A stretch of DNA of 41,496 bases from Candidatus Methylobacter oryzae. Lineage in GTDB: Bacteria; Pseudomonadota; Gammaproteobacteria; Methylococcales; Methylomonadaceae. The notes under the pieces are model-generated. The model saw nothing but the letters and a program-made list of their open reading frames with translations, was not told the origin of the DNA and made no database searches. The stretch lies in contig NZ_RYFG02000089.1 of assembly GCF_003994235.2 (NCBI RefSeq), positions 1 through 41,496 on the forward strand, written 5' to 3'. This document shows, in pieces, positions 6,903 to 15,951 of this stretch (its first letter is position 1; each line of letters starts with the position of its first letter). The position numbers and the translations under genes are program-made.

Positions 6903-7592
6903 TTATGCGACGGTCACCTCGATACATAGCTGATAGCCCTGCCCACGCACAGCCTTGATCGGTTGATCGACGGCGCCCGCTTGCATGAGCTTCTTGCGCA
7001 AACGGACGATCTGGACTTCCAATGTGCTTTTACTGAGGTCCGCATCCGCTTTGCCGGACAATTCAATCAATTGCCAGGATTCCAGCCGGCGTCCAGGAGC
7101 ACGGGCCAATGCCGACAACATCGCCGCTTCATGCGCGGAAAGGCCGACGCCGCCCTGGGAGCCTTGCAAAAATAACCCGGATCGGTTTAGCACAAACCCA
7201 GGACGATCTTGTTCGCGGCGTTTTATCCGCCTTGCCAGGGCGCCTACCGCGGCGCCAAGCTCTTCGACCGAAATCGGCTTGGTCAGGTACAGATCGGCGC
7301 CGTTTTCGTAGCCGGACAGTTTTTCACTGATTTGGCTGCGCGCGGTCATCATGATGATGCCGACATCCGGTTGCACGCTTCGCAGGCGGCGCGCGAGGCT
7401 GATGCCATCCTCGCCCGGCAGGTTCAGGTCGACGACCAGCAGGTCGATCGGAAACGCGCCGATTTCGTCAACCAGCGCTTCGGCACAATCGACGCCGACC
7501 GCGTTATGGTTCATGTTGCATAATGCTTCGACGGTCACTTCGCGCAAGGCGTCATGGTCTTCGACCACGACGATGTTCAGAGCGGTATCCAT
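6903..7592 (-). CDS. OmpR-family response regulator
   Basis: The 229-residue protein has an N-terminal receiver domain (about 5-120) with acidic pocket ED at 11-12, phosphoacceptor Asp55 in LLVVDLNLPG, Thr in IIMMTAR, and the conserved Lys in LTKPIS. A C-terminal winged-helix domain follows (about 135-225), with the usual KSTLEVQIVRLRKKL recognition region and the VRGQGYQL wing. It should bind DNA after phosphorylation by the histidine kinase encoded immediately upstream, whose 3' end overlaps its start by 16 bases, indicating translational coupling. The target genes are not evident; the leaderless hydrolase cluster is the next transcription unit downstream. Confidence 0.93.
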   Translation of the reverse strand: MDTALNIVVVEDHDALREVTVEALCNMNHNAVGVDCAEALVDEIGAFPIDLLVVDLNLPGEDGISLARRLRSVQPDVGIIMMTARSQISEKLSGYENGADLYLTKPISVEELGAAVGALARRIKRREQDRPGFVLNRSGLFLQGSQGGVGLSAHEAAMLSALARAPGRRLESWQLIELSGKADADLSKSTLEVQIVRLRKKLMQAGAVDQPIKAVRGQGYQLCIEVTVA

Positions 7593-9418
7593 AGTTCAAA
7601 CCTTACTTCATTTTCAAAAGGGCAATAGCGGATCCAGCCGCCAAGCTGTTCGATCACGCTGCGCACCAGGTACAGGCCAAGCCCCGAACCGGTCTTGCCT
7701 TGGGCGCCGGGAGCGCGGTAATACTTGTCGAATACGCGCTGCGGGTCGGGCATGCCGGCCGTGCCGGAAGCGTTGGCGATGCGTTTCAGAATGCCGCTCC
7801 GCCCTTGGTGTTCAAACAGGCTGACATCGATACGCACGGCGCTTTGCGGTTCGGCGTATTTGAGCGCGTTGTCGATCAGGTTGCCCACGGCAATGCGTAA
7901 CAGTTGCGGGTCGGTTTCGAGCGCCGGCAGCGTTTCGGACTGAATCATCAGCCGTTGCGGCGTGGCGCTGGCGCTACGCAGTTCGGCGAGCAATTGGTCT
8001 ACGCGGCAGGGTTGGCGTCTTGGCGCAAGCTGCTTCTGCTCCAATTGATCGGTTTGCAGGCAGCGCTCGATGATCGCATCGACGTCCCGCACCGATTGCT
8101 GGGCAAGATTTTTGACGGCGGCCGTTGTTTGTTTCATGCCCAAGGCCATGCGGATCACCGATAGCGGCGTCTTGAGTTCATGATTCAGCATGGACATGAA
8201 GCGGTTTTGTGCCTCGCGCTGGGTCCGTTCGATGTCGAGCTGCTGCCGGGTCAACGCCAGTTTCAGCAGCGCTTGTTGACCTTCATGCACCAACTGGCGG
8301 GAGCGAAGGTGCAAAAGAATGAACATCAGGCTCGCCGTAATAGAGCCAAGTACCAATATGACGTTCAAGTTCCATTCGATAGCCTTGACCCAGCCCAACA
8401 CCGGTAATTGGGAAATCACCAGCGAAACGGCTTGCAGACTGTATACCGTGCGCAGGACACGGCGGCCGGGAATAACGTCTTTACGCGTGCTGAAAGCGAG
8501 GGCAAGTCCGACAGGAATAAACAACACAACCATCAGCGCGTTGATATGCAATGCAAGGCGCACATAGCCGAAGGCCATGATCGCTAATTCACTCAACATC
8601 ACCAGAACCATCGCATCGAATCCGCGCATGATGAATTTCGACGGCGCGAAAGGCGCCAGCAGTACGCGATGGAATATCGCGGAGAATAAACAGTTAGCCC
8701 ATACCATAAGGCTGGTCAGATGATCGACCAAATCCGGCGGATAGGACTCGAGCAGCGGCGCGAATGCGCCCAGAAACGCGAAGTTAAGGGCAATATAGGT
8801 AGCCTGGTGAAAACCGAACCAGGCTACCACCCGTTGGCGGCTGGACAGGTAATCGTTGACGGCCCAGACCAGCAGCGCCAGCATGAAGCCCAAATATACC
8901 GTCTGATACAGAGTGAGCCGCATATCCTTGATCTGGGCCTGATGGGGGGCGAGCGCTTCGACATTCAGCAAGGAAGTGCTGGTGGTTTTGAGCCGCAAAT
9001 AATAGACATTTTCCGGCTGGGTCGGTTTGATCGTAAAGCCCAATACCATAGACGCCCTTTCGCGTTCCAAATAAGGCGTGCGGTCGCCGGTAACGCGGGT
9101 TTTCCATCCGCCAGGAACGGAGGGGGCCGCTTCGTACAGTTTTATTTCATCGAGAAAAGCGGGACGAATACGCAATATCAGTTCGCCGCCGTCAGCGCGC
9201 GGTCGCACTACGATACGTAACCAGTGGACTGAATCGGTATAACCTTTGGATAGAATAGGTTCAGAGGGTAGGAACTTTGCCTGAACGGCTTCTTCTATCG
9301 ACAATGTGCCGGAGCGGTCTTCAAGAACGGTGCGCGAGACAATGAAGTCATCGCCCCAAGCAACGGAACAGAAACTCCAGACCATCGCCAAAAGCAAAAG
9401 AAAGGGAAGAGAACGCAT
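7577..9418 (-). CDS. 7TM-DISM sensor histidine kinase
   Basis: The 613-residue protein starts with a signal-like segment, then a periplasmic DISMED2-type beta-sandwich domain (about 25-160). A block of about seven membrane segments follows (about 175-375), as in the 7TMR-DISM family, whose periplasmic domain probably binds carbohydrate-like ligands. The cytoplasmic part has a HisKA domain with phospho-His413 in MLNHELKTPLSV and a HATPase domain with N box NLIDNALKY and G box KTGSGLGLYLV. It is expected to autophosphorylate and pass phosphate to the OmpR-type regulator encoded in the overlapping downstream gene. The ligand is unknown. Confidence 0.93.
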   Translation of the reverse strand: MRSLPFLLLLAMVWSFCSVAWGDDFIVSRTVLEDRSGTLSIEEAVQAKFLPSEPILSKGYTDSVHWLRIVVRPRADGGELILRIRPAFLDEIKLYEAAPSVPGGWKTRVTGDRTPYLERERASMVLGFTIKPTQPENVYYLRLKTTSTSLLNVEALAPHQAQIKDMRLTLYQTVYLGFMLALLVWAVNDYLSSRQRVVAWFGFHQATYIALNFAFLGAFAPLLESYPPDLVDHLTSLMVWANCLFSAIFHRVLLAPFAPSKFIMRGFDAMVLVMLSELAIMAFGYVRLALHINALMVVLFIPVGLALAFSTRKDVIPGRRVLRTVYSLQAVSLVISQLPVLGWVKAIEWNLNVILVLGSITASLMFILLHLRSRQLVHEGQQALLKLALTRQQLDIERTQREAQNRFMSMLNHELKTPLSVIRMALGMKQTTAAVKNLAQQSVRDVDAIIERCLQTDQLEQKQLAPRRQPCRVDQLLAELRSASATPQRLMIQSETLPALETDPQLLRIAVGNLIDNALKYAEPQSAVRIDVSLFEHQGRSGILKRIANASGTAGMPDPQRVFDKYYRAPGAQGKTGSGLGLYLVRSVIEQLGGWIRYCPFENEVRFELWIPL

Positions 9419-10128
9419 GATTCAATGATCGGACTAAAAGTTGCCAGGATATAAGTTTTCAATTTTGTCTCTAAAGCCGGAAGGCAGACTTGGCCTTGCC
9501 GACTGCTCCGGTATTGCTAAGCCGCAGGGATGTGGTGAATAAAGAACTGACTGGAGCAGTTGCGGCCAGGCGCTCGCATTTTCGGCCGCCTACTACTTTG
9601 CAAGCGGAGCTTGCACGCCAAAACGCTCGAAAATTTTAGATAGCTTGCTTCGTAAGAGTGCGACTAAACGTAATGCAAGCCTATCGATCGGCTTGAGTTT
9701 CCGTCGGCTCCCTAAATTCTATCTTTAAAAATCAGTTGCTTAAAATTCTAACGCCCCGTTTCCCAGCCGCGAGCTGCGGTTATATTTGCCCGGCCGGAAG
9801 CCTGGCTGGAGTTTTGGCGTTTTTTATATCGGATTAGAGCTTGCAGCGATACCAATGTCGTCATCCTTGAAAACTTTGGTATCTTATCGCTACTTTGGAA
9901 TTTATACCACGATTACAACCGCTTAAATCGCTATCGAGCAATCGTCGTCACGCGTCTGGAAGGAGCCATGGTTCTTGATAAAACGCTTTGTTCCGTTCCC
10001 GCAACGCGTCTCGTCGGCAAGGGCTCTCCGGCGCTTGCCGACGGGTTCGAGCAAGTTTGGAGAGCCTTACTCCGGCTTGTATCGAGATGGGTATAGCAAT
10101 GAATGTTCAGCTTACCGCAGGCTTTAAC
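9419..10128. other. Intergenic region between trpC and the histidine kinase gene
   Basis: No credible gene is seen in these 710 bases. They contain several inverted repeats: ACTGCTCC / GGAGCAGT (9502-9509 with 9553-9560); a GC-rich folded stretch about 9750-9825 whose arms (AACGCC, CCAGCC / GGCTGG, GGCGTT) are followed by a T run on the plus strand; and the pseudoknot-like element at 10012-10066. The middle stretch could be a small RNA ending in a terminator, but no promoter is obvious. Confidence 0.5.
10012..10066. other. Pseudoknot-like palindromic element downstream of trpC
   Basis: A perfect 10-bp stem (CGTCGGCAAG 10012-10021 with CTTGCCGACG 10034-10043) encloses a 12-base loop. Eight loop bases (GGCTCTCC, 10022-10029) are exactly complementary to GGAGAGCC at 10059-10066. 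This is the geometry of an H-type pseudoknot, and it can form from either strand. It lies 60-115 bases beyond the trpC stop on the minus strand. Confidence 0.5.
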
Positions 10129-10929
10129 CTACAAACCAAACAACTCCCGCATCTTTTGTCCCGGACTTTCCGCGCGCATGAACGCTTCGCCGATCAGGAA
10201 GGTGTAAATGCCGTTGTCCAGCATCAACTGCACGTCTTCGGGCTTATGGATGCCGCTTTCGGTGACGATCAGGCGGTCGGCCGGAATATCGGCTTTCAGG
10301 TCCAGCGTGGTTTGCAGCGAGGTTTCGAACGTGCGCAGGTTGCGGTTGTTGATGCCGATCAATTTAGTGTCCAGTGTTAACGCGCGTTGCAGTTCTTCGG
10401 CGTTGTGGACTTCGACCAATACGTCCATGCCCAGTTTGGCCGCGGCGTCGGCCAGTTCGTGCATTTGCCCGTCCTCCAGCGCGGCGGCGATCAGCAGGAT
10501 GCAGTCGGCACCCAACGCGCGCGCTTCGTGGATTTGGTAAGTATCGATCATGAAATCCTTGCGCAACACCGGCAGCGGGCAGCGTTCGCGGACCATTTGC
10601 AGGTACACTTCGGCACCTTGGAAGAACTCCTTGTCGGTCAATACCGACAAACAGGCCGCGCCGTTCATCGCGTAATCCTGGGCGATCGTGACCGGCTGGA
10701 AATTCTCCCGGATCACGCCCTGGCTGGGCGACGCTTTCTTGATTTCGGCGATAATCGCCGGTTTTTTCGCCAAGGCCTTGCTTTGCAGCGCATTGTAGAA
10801 GCCGCGCGGGCTCTCGACGCCGGCGGAAACTTCTTCCAGGTTGGCGACTGTCATCGCTAATTTGCGTTTGGCGACTTCCTCGGCTTTTTTCTCGAGGATT
10901 TTTTTTAGGATGTCTGGCGTATCGGTCAT
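10129..10929 (-). CDS. trpC: Indole-3-glycerol-phosphate synthase
   Basis: This is a monofunctional IGPS of 266 residues. It converts CdRP to indole-3-glycerol phosphate in tryptophan biosynthesis. The (beta/alpha)8-barrel signature [15 protein letters not shown], the LRKDFMID strand, LIGINNRNL and VTESGI are all present. I place the start at the second ATG ([12 protein letters not shown]) because GAGAG lies seven bases upstream of it. The ATG at 10941, four codons earlier, has no ribosome-binding site. The gene follows trpD directly and is surely co-transcribed with it. No trpF fusion is present, and trpG is not adjacent. Confidence 0.95.
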   Translation of the reverse strand: MTDTPDILKKILEKKAEEVAKRKLAMTVANLEEVSAGVESPRGFYNALQSKALAKKPAIIAEIKKASPSQGVIRENFQPVTIAQDYAMNGAACLSVLTDKEFFQGAEVYLQMVRERCPLPVLRKDFMIDTYQIHEARALGADCILLIAAALEDGQMHELADAAAKLGMDVLVEVHNAEELQRALTLDTKLIGINNRNLRTFETSLQTTLDLKADIPADRLIVTESGIHKPEDVQLMLDNGIYTFLIGEAFMRAESPGQKMRELFGL

Positions 10930-10943
10930 GGCTCTCGTCATTG

Positions 10944-11960
10944 TTATTGGTTTTTTGAATAAGCGATCAACGCGTCGAATTTGGCTTTCGCGGCGCCGCT
11001 GGCGATCAGTTGTTGGGCTTTGTCCACGCCCGCGCTCAACGAATCGGTAATGCCGGCCGCGTAAATCGCAGCTCCCGCGTTCAGCGCGACGATGTCCCGG
11101 GCTGGGCCGGCTTTATTTTCCAGCACCGATTTTACCATCTCCAGGCTGGTCGCCGCATCGGTAATGGCCAACTCGCCCAACCCGGCGCGCTGCAAGCCGA
11201 ATTGTTCCGGCGTGATCGTATAAGTGCTCACATTGCCGTCTTTCAGTTCGGCGACCGTCGTCGGCGAGGTGATGCTGATTTCGTCGAGGCCGTCGTCGGC
11301 GTTGACGATTAGCACATGCTTGCTGCCGAGTTTTTTCAGCACCTGCGCCAACGGCTCGACCCATTGTTTGGCGAACACGCCGATCAACTGGTTCGGCGCG
11401 CCGGCCGGGTTCGACAGCGGCCCGAGCAGGTTGAATAAAGTCCTGACGCCCATTTCCTTGCGGGCGTTGCTGGTGTGCTTCATCGCGCCGTGGTGTTTCG
11501 GCGCGAACAAAAAGCCGACGCCGATCCGGTTGACGCAGTCCGCGACTTGCTCGGCGTTCAAATCCAGATTCACGCCGGCGGCTTCGAGCAAATCGGCACT
11601 GCCGCAACTGCTCGAAGCCGCGCGGTTGCCGTGCTTGGCGACTTGGCCTCCGGCCGCGGCGACGACGAACGCGCAAGTCGTCGAGATGTTGAACGTGTTC
11701 GCGCCGTCGCCGCCGGTGCCGCAGGTATCGATGACGTGGTCGCCGCGCACCGGCACTTTGGTCGCCAACTCGCGCAGCACTTCGGCCGCGGCGGCGATTT
11801 CGTCGACGGTTTCGCCTTTGCAGCGCAACGCGATCAAAAAGCCGCCGATCTGTGCGTCGGTTGCGTTGCCGGTCATGATCTGGCGCATCACGGCGCGCAT
11901 TTGTTCGGAACTAAGGTCTTGCTTGTTCAGCAGGGCTTGCAGGGCTTGTTGTATTTGCAT
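10944..11960 (-). CDS. trpD: Anthranilate phosphoribosyltransferase
   Basis: The 338-residue protein transfers the phosphoribosyl group from PRPP to anthranilate, the second step of the tryptophan branch. The PRPP-binding loop [14 protein letters not shown] is intact, as are the [19 protein letters not shown] motif and the conserved [13 protein letters not shown] segment. Length is normal for the monofunctional enzyme. It is the first gene of a trpD-trpC pair, since upstream lies the unrelated mpl with a palindromic repeat in the 116-base gap. No leader peptide rich in Trp codons is visible in front of it. Confidence 0.95.
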   Translation of the reverse strand: MQIQQALQALLNKQDLSSEQMRAVMRQIMTGNATDAQIGGFLIALRCKGETVDEIAAAAEVLRELATKVPVRGDHVIDTCGTGGDGANTFNISTTCAFVVAAAGGQVAKHGNRAASSSCGSADLLEAAGVNLDLNAEQVADCVNRIGVGFLFAPKHHGAMKHTSNARKEMGVRTLFNLLGPLSNPAGAPNQLIGVFAKQWVEPLAQVLKKLGSKHVLIVNADDGLDEISITSPTTVAELKDGNVSTYTITPEQFGLQRAGLGELAITDAATSLEMVKSVLENKAGPARDIVALNAGAAIYAAGITDSLSAGVDKAQQLIASGAAKAKFDALIAYSKNQ

Positions 11961-12011
11961 ATGAGTTTATTTATTTGTCCACGAAAGCCAAAAGTAGGCG
12001 CCTCTAGGCGA

Positions 12012-12058
12012 CACGAAAAGCACGAAAAACGTTTTTCGTGTCTTTCGTGCTTTTCGTG
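12012..12058. repeat. Long hairpin between mpl and trpD
   Basis: The 16-base arms CACGAAAAGCACGAAA and TTTCGTGCTTTTCGTG are perfect complements. Nested inside is the 20-base palindrome CACGAAAAACGTTTTTCGTG (12021-12040). Lying just after the mpl stop codon, it probably ends or stabilises the mpl transcript. It belongs to a CACGAAAG-type repeat. Confidence 0.65.
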
Positions 12059-12076
12059 GACTGCGATTATCAAAAA

Positions 12077-13456
12077 TCAGCTGGTCAACGCATCCTGCAA
12101 CCGCTGGTAAATGCCGCCGAAGCTGCCGTTGCTCATCAATACGAAATGTCCGCCGTAGCGCGCTTCGAATTTGAGCTTGGCGATAATCTCGTCCAGCGAT
12201 GTGCAGATTTCAATATTGCCGGCGTATTTTTTCAGCGCGCCCAAATCCCAGCCCAATCCGTCCGGCTGGTAGATCAGCGCAAGGTCGGCATTACTCAGCG
12301 ATTCGGCCAGCGTTTTGGTATGCACGCCCAGGCGCATCGTGTTCGAGCGCGGCTCGACGATAGCGACGATGCGCTCGGCGCCGACTTGTTTGCGCAAACC
12401 GTCCAGCGTGGTTTGGATCGCGGTCGGATGGTGGGCGAAGTCGTCGTATATCGTCACGCCATTCCCTTCGGCTCCGCTCAGGGCAGGAATGTTGGCGATG
12501 ACTTCCATCCGGCGCTTGACGTTCTTGAACGCTGCCAGCGCGGCTATCGCATCGGCCGCCAGAATGCCGACGTGTTTCGCGGCCGCAATCGCCGACAATG
12601 CGTTGTAAACGTTATGCTCGCCGGTCAATGCCCATTGGACGCGGCCTTGCAATTGCCGGTCGAAGAATATGTCGAATTCGCTGCCGTCGCTGTTGACCAG
12701 TTCGGCGTTCCAGCCGGCATCGCTGTTGATCGACGACCGAACCACCGGCGTCCAGCAGCCCATCGCCAGCACGTCGTCGATATTGGCTTCGCGTTTCGGG
12801 CTGATAATCAGGCCTTCGCCCGGTATCGTCCTGACCAGATGGTGGAATTGTTTTTTGATTGCGTCCAGGTCCGGGAAAATATCGGCGTGGTCGTATTCGA
12901 GATTGTTCAAAATCGCGGTCCGGGGCCGGTAATGGACGAATTTGGAGCGCTTGTCGAAAAACGCCGAATCGTATTCGTCGGCTTCGAGTACGAAAAAATC
13001 GGACTCGCCCAGGCGCGCCGAAATACCGAAATTCAACGGGATGCCGCCGATCAAAAAGCCCGGCTTGAAGCCCTGGTGTTCGAGTATCCAGCTCAACATG
13101 CTGGTGGTTGTGGTCTTGCCGTGGGTGCCGGCGACGCCCAGCACCCATTTACCTTGCAGCACATGCTCGGCCAGCCATTGCGGACCGGACACGTAGCGCA
13201 GCCCGCGATTCAGCACGGCTTCGACTTCGGGATTGCCGCGTGACAACGCGTTGCCGATGATGACCAGGTCCGGGTTGCTGTCGAGGTTTTCGGCCCGGTA
13301 GCCTTCGATCAACCGGATGCCTTGCTGTTCGAGCTGCGTGCTCATCGGCGGGTAAACGTTCTGGTCGGAACCGCTGACTTCATGGCCCAATTGCCGGGCA
13401 ATCACGGCCAATCCGCCCATGAAAGTCCCGCAAATGCCTAAGATATGAATATGCAA
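12077..13456 (-). CDS. mpl: UDP-N-acetylmuramate:L-alanyl-gamma-D-glutamyl-meso-diaminopimelate ligase
   Basis: This 459-residue Mur-ligase family protein reattaches the recycled murein tripeptide to UDP-MurNAc in the cytoplasm. The N-terminus HIHILGICGTFMGGLA is the Mpl signature that separates it from MurC, and the ATP-binding GTHGKTTTTSM motif is intact. The substrate domain has LEADEYDSAFFDKRSKFVHY, and the C-terminal domain has DDFAHHPTAI. The start codon is TTG, supported by AAGGA five bases upstream and by the immediate onset of the conserved sequence. It has its own palindromic repeat downstream, so it is probably transcribed separately from trpDC. Confidence 0.95.
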   Translation of the reverse strand: MHIHILGICGTFMGGLAVIARQLGHEVSGSDQNVYPPMSTQLEQQGIRLIEGYRAENLDSNPDLVIIGNALSRGNPEVEAVLNRGLRYVSGPQWLAEHVLQGKWVLGVAGTHGKTTTTSMLSWILEHQGFKPGFLIGGIPLNFGISARLGESDFFVLEADEYDSAFFDKRSKFVHYRPRTAILNNLEYDHADIFPDLDAIKKQFHHLVRTIPGEGLIISPKREANIDDVLAMGCWTPVVRSSINSDAGWNAELVNSDGSEFDIFFDRQLQGRVQWALTGEHNVYNALSAIAAAKHVGILAADAIAALAAFKNVKRRMEVIANIPALSGAEGNGVTIYDDFAHHPTAIQTTLDGLRKQVGAERIVAIVEPRSNTMRLGVHTKTLAESLSNADLALIYQPDGLGWDLGALKKYAGNIEICTSLDEIIAKLKFEARYGGHFVLMSNGSFGGIYQRLQDALTS

Positions 13457-13474
13457 TGTCTTGTCCTTGCTTGG

Positions 13475-14005
13475 TTATTTTTTTTCTGCCGGTTTCGCGC
13501 CTGCACCGTCTTTCGGAGCCGCTTTCGCATCCTCTATCGGTGTTTGTTCTTCTTCTTTTTTCTCATCCGTTGCCCCGGCCTTTTCGAGTATTTTAATGAC
13601 TTTTTCATGGCCGATTTTTTTTGCCCTGGCCATGACAGTCGCATTCTGTTTATCAACCGCATTCACATCGGCACCGGCTGCAATCAATGAATTGACGATC
13701 TCTTCATCGCCAAAAACCGCTGCATCCATCAATGCGGTCGTTCCCAAATTATCGGCAATGCTGACGTCGGCGCCATAGGCCAGCAATGCTTTAACAATCT
13801 TTACATTGCCGTTGAAACTCGCGGCCATCAACGCCGTACGGCCGCTGGCCGTCTTTCCGTTAACGTCGATTCCTTGCGCGAGTAAAGCTTCCGTTCTCTC
13901 AAGCTTGCCCATCATCGCCGCGGCAAATAAATCTTTTGCGTCTTCCGCCTGGGCAGCCAGGGACAAGGCCAATAACAAGATTAGAAAACAGTCTCTATAT
14001 TTCAT
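13475..14005 (-). CDS. Exported ankyrin-repeat protein
   Basis: The 176-residue protein begins with a signal peptide (MKYRDCFLILLLALSLAAQA). Residues about 25-135 form three to four ankyrin repeats, recognisable from GKTASGRTALMAASFNG, DNLGTTALMDAAVFGD and AGADVNAVDKQNA. The C-terminal 40 residues are low-complexity and charged, rich in Glu, Lys, Ala and Pro. It is likely a periplasmic protein-binding module; no partner is indicated. It lies 18 bases downstream of mpl's start on the same strand and is divergent from apaG. Confidence 0.85.
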   Translation of the reverse strand: MKYRDCFLILLLALSLAAQAEDAKDLFAAAMMGKLERTEALLAQGIDVNGKTASGRTALMAASFNGNVKIVKALLAYGADVSIADNLGTTALMDAAVFGDEEIVNSLIAAGADVNAVDKQNATVMARAKKIGHEKVIKILEKAGATDEKKEEEQTPIEDAKAAPKDGAGAKPAEKK

Positions 14006-14076
14006 ACTGAATAGTCGCTTGCGTTTAATGAAAAGTTACGATGAAATATTCAACATATAACCTATATGATCTAATA

Positions 14077-14454
14077 ATGAACGAAAAAAACAAAATATTA
14101 GTTGAAGCCACGCCTTTTTTTATTGAAGCGCAATCCTCTCCGGAAGAGGACCGCTATGTCTTCGCCTATACGATCACTATTACTAACGTCGGCGAAATAC
14201 CGGCCAGGCTTCTGCAGCGCCATTGGCTGATTACCGATTCCAACGGCAAGGTACAGGAAGTCAGGGGCGACGGCGTCATCGGCGAACATCCTTATCTCAA
14301 ACCCGGAGAATCTTTCCGCTATACCAGCGGCGCTATGATAGCAACGCCGGTCGGCACCATGCAGGGCGCTTATACGATGCATTCGGACGATGGCGATGAT
14401 TTCCGCGCCGATGTGCCCCGGTTTACCTTATCTATCCCAAGAACCCTGCATTAG
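14077..14454 (+). CDS. apaG: Co2+/Mg2+ efflux protein ApaG
   Basis: The protein of about 125 residues is a single fibronectin-III-like ApaG domain. Hallmarks are ILVEATPFFIEAQS at the start, FAYTITITNVGEIPARLLQRHWLITD, and the Gly-rich turn GVIGEHPYLKPGESFRYTSGA. I choose ATG 14077 (MNEKNKILVEA) because it gives the usual length. A longer frame from 14041 is possible but would add a non-conserved tail. Neither start has a strong ribosome-binding site. apaH follows after two bases, the arrangement seen in many gammaproteobacteria. The biochemical role of ApaG remains loosely defined. Confidence 0.92.
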   Translation: MNEKNKILVEATPFFIEAQSSPEEDRYVFAYTITITNVGEIPARLLQRHWLITDSNGKVQEVRGDGVIGEHPYLKPGESFRYTSGAMIATPVGTMQGAYTMHSDDGDDFRADVPRFTLSIPRTLH

Positions 14455-14456
14455 AG

Positions 14457-15302
14457 ATGTCTATTTATGCTATAGGCGATATTCAAGGCTGTTTTGATGA
14501 ATTATTAAGGCTCCTCGATACTGTTTCTTTTAACGCACAGTCCGATCAACTGTGGTTTGCCGGCGACTTGGTTAACCGCGGTCCCAAATCTTTAGAAACC
14601 CTCCGCTTCGTCAAGTCACTGGGAGATTCGGCGGTTACCGTATTGGGCAATCACGACTTGCATTTATTGGCGGCGTCTTGCGTGCCCAAAATAGCCAATA
14701 AAAAAGACTCGTTGCTGCCAATTCTTGAAGCGCCTGACCGGGACGAACTGATTCACTGGCTAAGGCATCGGCCGCTGTTTCATTCCAACGATGATTTTTG
14801 TTTGCTCCACGCCGGTCTTCCGCCGCAATGGGATTTGAAAAAAACCCAAAAAATGGCTTCGCTGGTGGAGCAAGTGTTAAGGTCTGACGACTATCAGTCG
14901 TTTTTAAATCAAATGTACGGCAATAAGCCTAACTTGTGGTCATCGAGCTTGAAAGGCGTTGATAGATTACGCTTTATCGTTAATTGCTTTACCCGGATGC
15001 GTTATTGCGATCTGAAAGGCCAACTGGATTTTATCCATAACGGGCCTCCCGGCTCACAGCCCAAAAACCTGATGCCGTGGTTCGAAGTGCCCAAACGTAA
15101 AAGCGCAAACATGCGTATTATTTTTGGACATTGGTCGTCTTTGGGATATTACGAAGGGGCAAACTGTTACGCGATTGATACCGGCTGCCTTTGGGGCGGC
15201 CAATTGACCGCGTTAAAGTTGGGCGAACAGATGCAGCGTTTTAGCATTGATTGCCCGGAAGCTAAAAAACCGCGTAAGAATAACTTGGCTGTGCCGAGTT
15301 AG
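14457..15302 (+). CDS. apaH: Symmetrical bis(5'-nucleosyl)-tetraphosphatase
   Basis: This 281-residue calcineurin-type phosphoesterase hydrolyses Ap4A to two ADP. The metal-binding motifs are in order: GDIQGC (residues 7-12), GDLVNRGP, and GNHDLHLL, with the later histidines in LLHAGLPP and FGHWSSLG. Length matches E. coli ApaH. The start lies two bases after the apaG stop. The 3' end is followed by an inverted-repeat element shared with the convergent folA gene. Confidence 0.95.
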   Translation: MSIYAIGDIQGCFDELLRLLDTVSFNAQSDQLWFAGDLVNRGPKSLETLRFVKSLGDSAVTVLGNHDLHLLAASCVPKIANKKDSLLPILEAPDRDELIHWLRHRPLFHSNDDFCLLHAGLPPQWDLKKTQKMASLVEQVLRSDDYQSFLNQMYGNKPNLWSSSLKGVDRLRFIVNCFTRMRYCDLKGQLDFIHNGPPGSQPKNLMPWFEVPKRKSANMRIIFGHWSSLGYYEGANCYAIDTGCLWGGQLTALKLGEQMQRFSIDCPEAKKPRKNNLAVPS

Positions 15303-15314
15303 CTTAAAATATAG

Positions 15315-15420
15315 ATGAAACACGGATGACACTGATTAGACGGATTTAAACGGATTTTTAAAATGTTCTAATAATTTATCCGTGATTATCAGCCAAATCC
15401 GTCTCATCCGTGTTCTATCT
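15315..15420. repeat. AACACGGATGA-type inverted-repeat element between apaH and folA
   Basis: The arms AACACGGATGA (15319-15329) and TCATCCGTGTT (15404-15414) are perfect complements, with further ACGGATTT / AAATCCGT pairing inside. It sits between convergent genes, and the folA stop codon overlaps its edge, so it may act as a shared bidirectional terminator. A related element at 28821-28983 has a REP-like copy inside it. Confidence 0.7.
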
Positions 15421-15906
15421 CTTCATCTTTTCCAGCTTCAAAAAGCTGTAACTGAAGCCGGCATCGGCATCGTCCTGTATATCTTCACGCTCCACTTCGA
15501 TCCACTGATCCGGATCAATTTCGGGGAAAAACGTGTCGCCGGGAAAGTCTTTATGTATTTGCGTCAAATAGAGCGTATCGGCAATCGGCAACATTGACTT
15601 ATAAAAATCCGCACCGCCGATAATGAACACTTCGCCGCTATCGCGGCAACTTTCCAGCGCCTCGTTAATATCGTTAAACACCAGACAACCCGGTTGTTTA
15701 TAGGACGGATTCCTGCTGATAACGATATTGGTGCGTCCCGGCAACGGCCGGCCTATCGATTCATGGGTCTTCCGGCCCATCAAAATCGGCGAGCCCATGG
15801 TTATTTTCTTGAATTTTTTAAGGTCGGCGGATAAATGCCAGGGCATTTGATTATTCAGGCCGATGGCCCGGTTGCTAGCCATCGCGACGATAAGTGATAT
15901 TTTCAT
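15415..15906 (-). CDS. folA: Dihydrofolate reductase
   Basis: The 163-residue protein reduces dihydrofolate to tetrahydrofolate with NADPH. It begins MKISLIVAMASNRAIGLNN and shows QMPWHLSADLKKFK (substrate-binding Asp and Trp loop), ILMGRKTHESIGRPLPGR (NADPH binding) and VFIIGGADFY. I start at ATG 15906; a longer open frame to 16092 runs back into the divergent asparaginase gene and is not real. thyA, which makes the dihydrofolate substrate, lies about 2 kb away on the same strand. Confidence 0.95.
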   Translation of the reverse strand: MKISLIVAMASNRAIGLNNQMPWHLSADLKKFKKITMGSPILMGRKTHESIGRPLPGRTNIVISRNPSYKQPGCLVFNDINEALESCRDSGEVFIIGGADFYKSMLPIADTLYLTQIHKDFPGDTFFPEIDPDQWIEVEREDIQDDADAGFSYSFLKLEKMKR

Positions 15907-15951
15907 TTTAATGCAGTATGCTTTTAGTAATTTATTGCTACCCATCATACT

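Noticed and set aside
10043..10070. GGGTTCGAGCAAG as a tRNA T-arm
   Set aside because: No acceptor stem, anticodon arm or D-arm can be placed around it; the bases belong to the pseudoknot-like element.
12038..13243. Open frame of 401 codons on the plus strand
   Set aside because: It is antisense to mpl, whose motifs are unmistakable; the GC-rich third positions of mpl keep the opposite frame open.
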